A stretch of 16,209 bases of DNA from DASWHF01 sp036393295. GTDB taxonomy: Bacteria > Pseudomonadota > Gammaproteobacteria > Acidiferrobacterales > UBA6901. Made by a program: the position numbers and the translations under genes. The notes under the pieces were generated by a model. It saw only the letters and a program-made list of their open reading frames with translations, was not told the DNA's origin and did no database searches. Location: NCBI GenBank assembly GCA_036393295.1, contig DASWHF010000132.1, forward strand, positions 1-16,209, read 5' to 3'. This document shows, in pieces, positions 16,173 to 16,209 of the stretch (position 1 is its first letter; each line of letters starts with the position of its first letter).

Positions 16173-16195
16173 GTAGGGCGGGGCCCTGCCCCGCC
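16173..16195. repeat. REP-like hairpin after the CBS transporter gene
   Basis: GTAG (16173-16176) is followed by a perfect 8-base stem, GGCGGGGC (16177-16184) with GCCCCGCC (16188-16195), and a 3-base loop. The stem is identical to both units of the pair at 4648-4750. It may be one half of a pair cut by the window edge. There is no T-run, so it is not a standard intrinsic terminator, though it could protect the mRNA end. Confidence 0.7.
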
Positions 16196-16209
16196 GAAAT
16201 GATCATTAT

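Noticed and set aside
16198..16207. Palindrome AATGATCATT at the window end
   Set aside because: It is a short palindrome at the truncated edge with no context; it could be chance or part of a repeat outside the window.

Overview
The window looks like chromosomal DNA of a high-GC gammaproteobacterium. The evidence is an Rsd/AlgQ-type sigma-70 regulator (a gammaproteobacterial family), a NirB/NirD pair with a sigma-54/NtrC control region, and the neighbours ffh, ypjD and a yfjD/corB-type transporter gene. The anion transport genes would suit a sulfur-oxidising lineage such as the Acidiferrobacterales, but that placement is inference. No rRNA, tRNA, CRISPR array, phage gene or transposase gene was seen.

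Region 1 (1-4569). The window opens inside a YciK-like short-chain dehydrogenase gene whose catalytic Lys is replaced by Gly. It converges on a gene for a secreted, probably outer-membrane beta-barrel protein. A 312-base divergent region follows, with two NtrC-type boxes and a near-consensus sigma-54 promoter facing nirB and then nirD (assimilatory nitrite reductase). Nitrite reduction here is therefore probably switched on by nitrogen limitation.

Region 2 (4570-6575). A paired REP-like hairpin element lies in front of moaA (molybdopterin synthesis, needed for nitrate reductase, which is not in the window). moaA converges on an rsd/algQ homologue.

Region 3 (6576-10255). ffh and a metallo-beta-lactamase-fold gene (class II cyclic-nucleotide phosphodiesterase type) run on the minus strand. 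Between them is a 388-base gap filled with nested inverted repeats. The ypjD-like cytochrome c assembly protein gene diverges after a 355-base gap that carries another fold-back repeat and a possible start-codon hairpin with a mini-ORF.

Region 4 (10322-16143). A plus-strand group follows: a 79-residue membrane protein, a TSUP (TauE/SafE) transporter fused to two UspA domains, a SulP transporter with a roughly 135-residue coiled-coil-rich insert, and a DUF21-CBS-CorC_HlyC transporter. In E. coli ffh, ypjD and yfjD are neighbours. Here three anion-transport-related genes sit between ypjD and the yfjD-type gene, so they look like an inserted cassette. This cassette is the least conventional part of the window: a nucleotide-sensing transporter fusion with a small partner, next to an oddly elaborated SulP protein.
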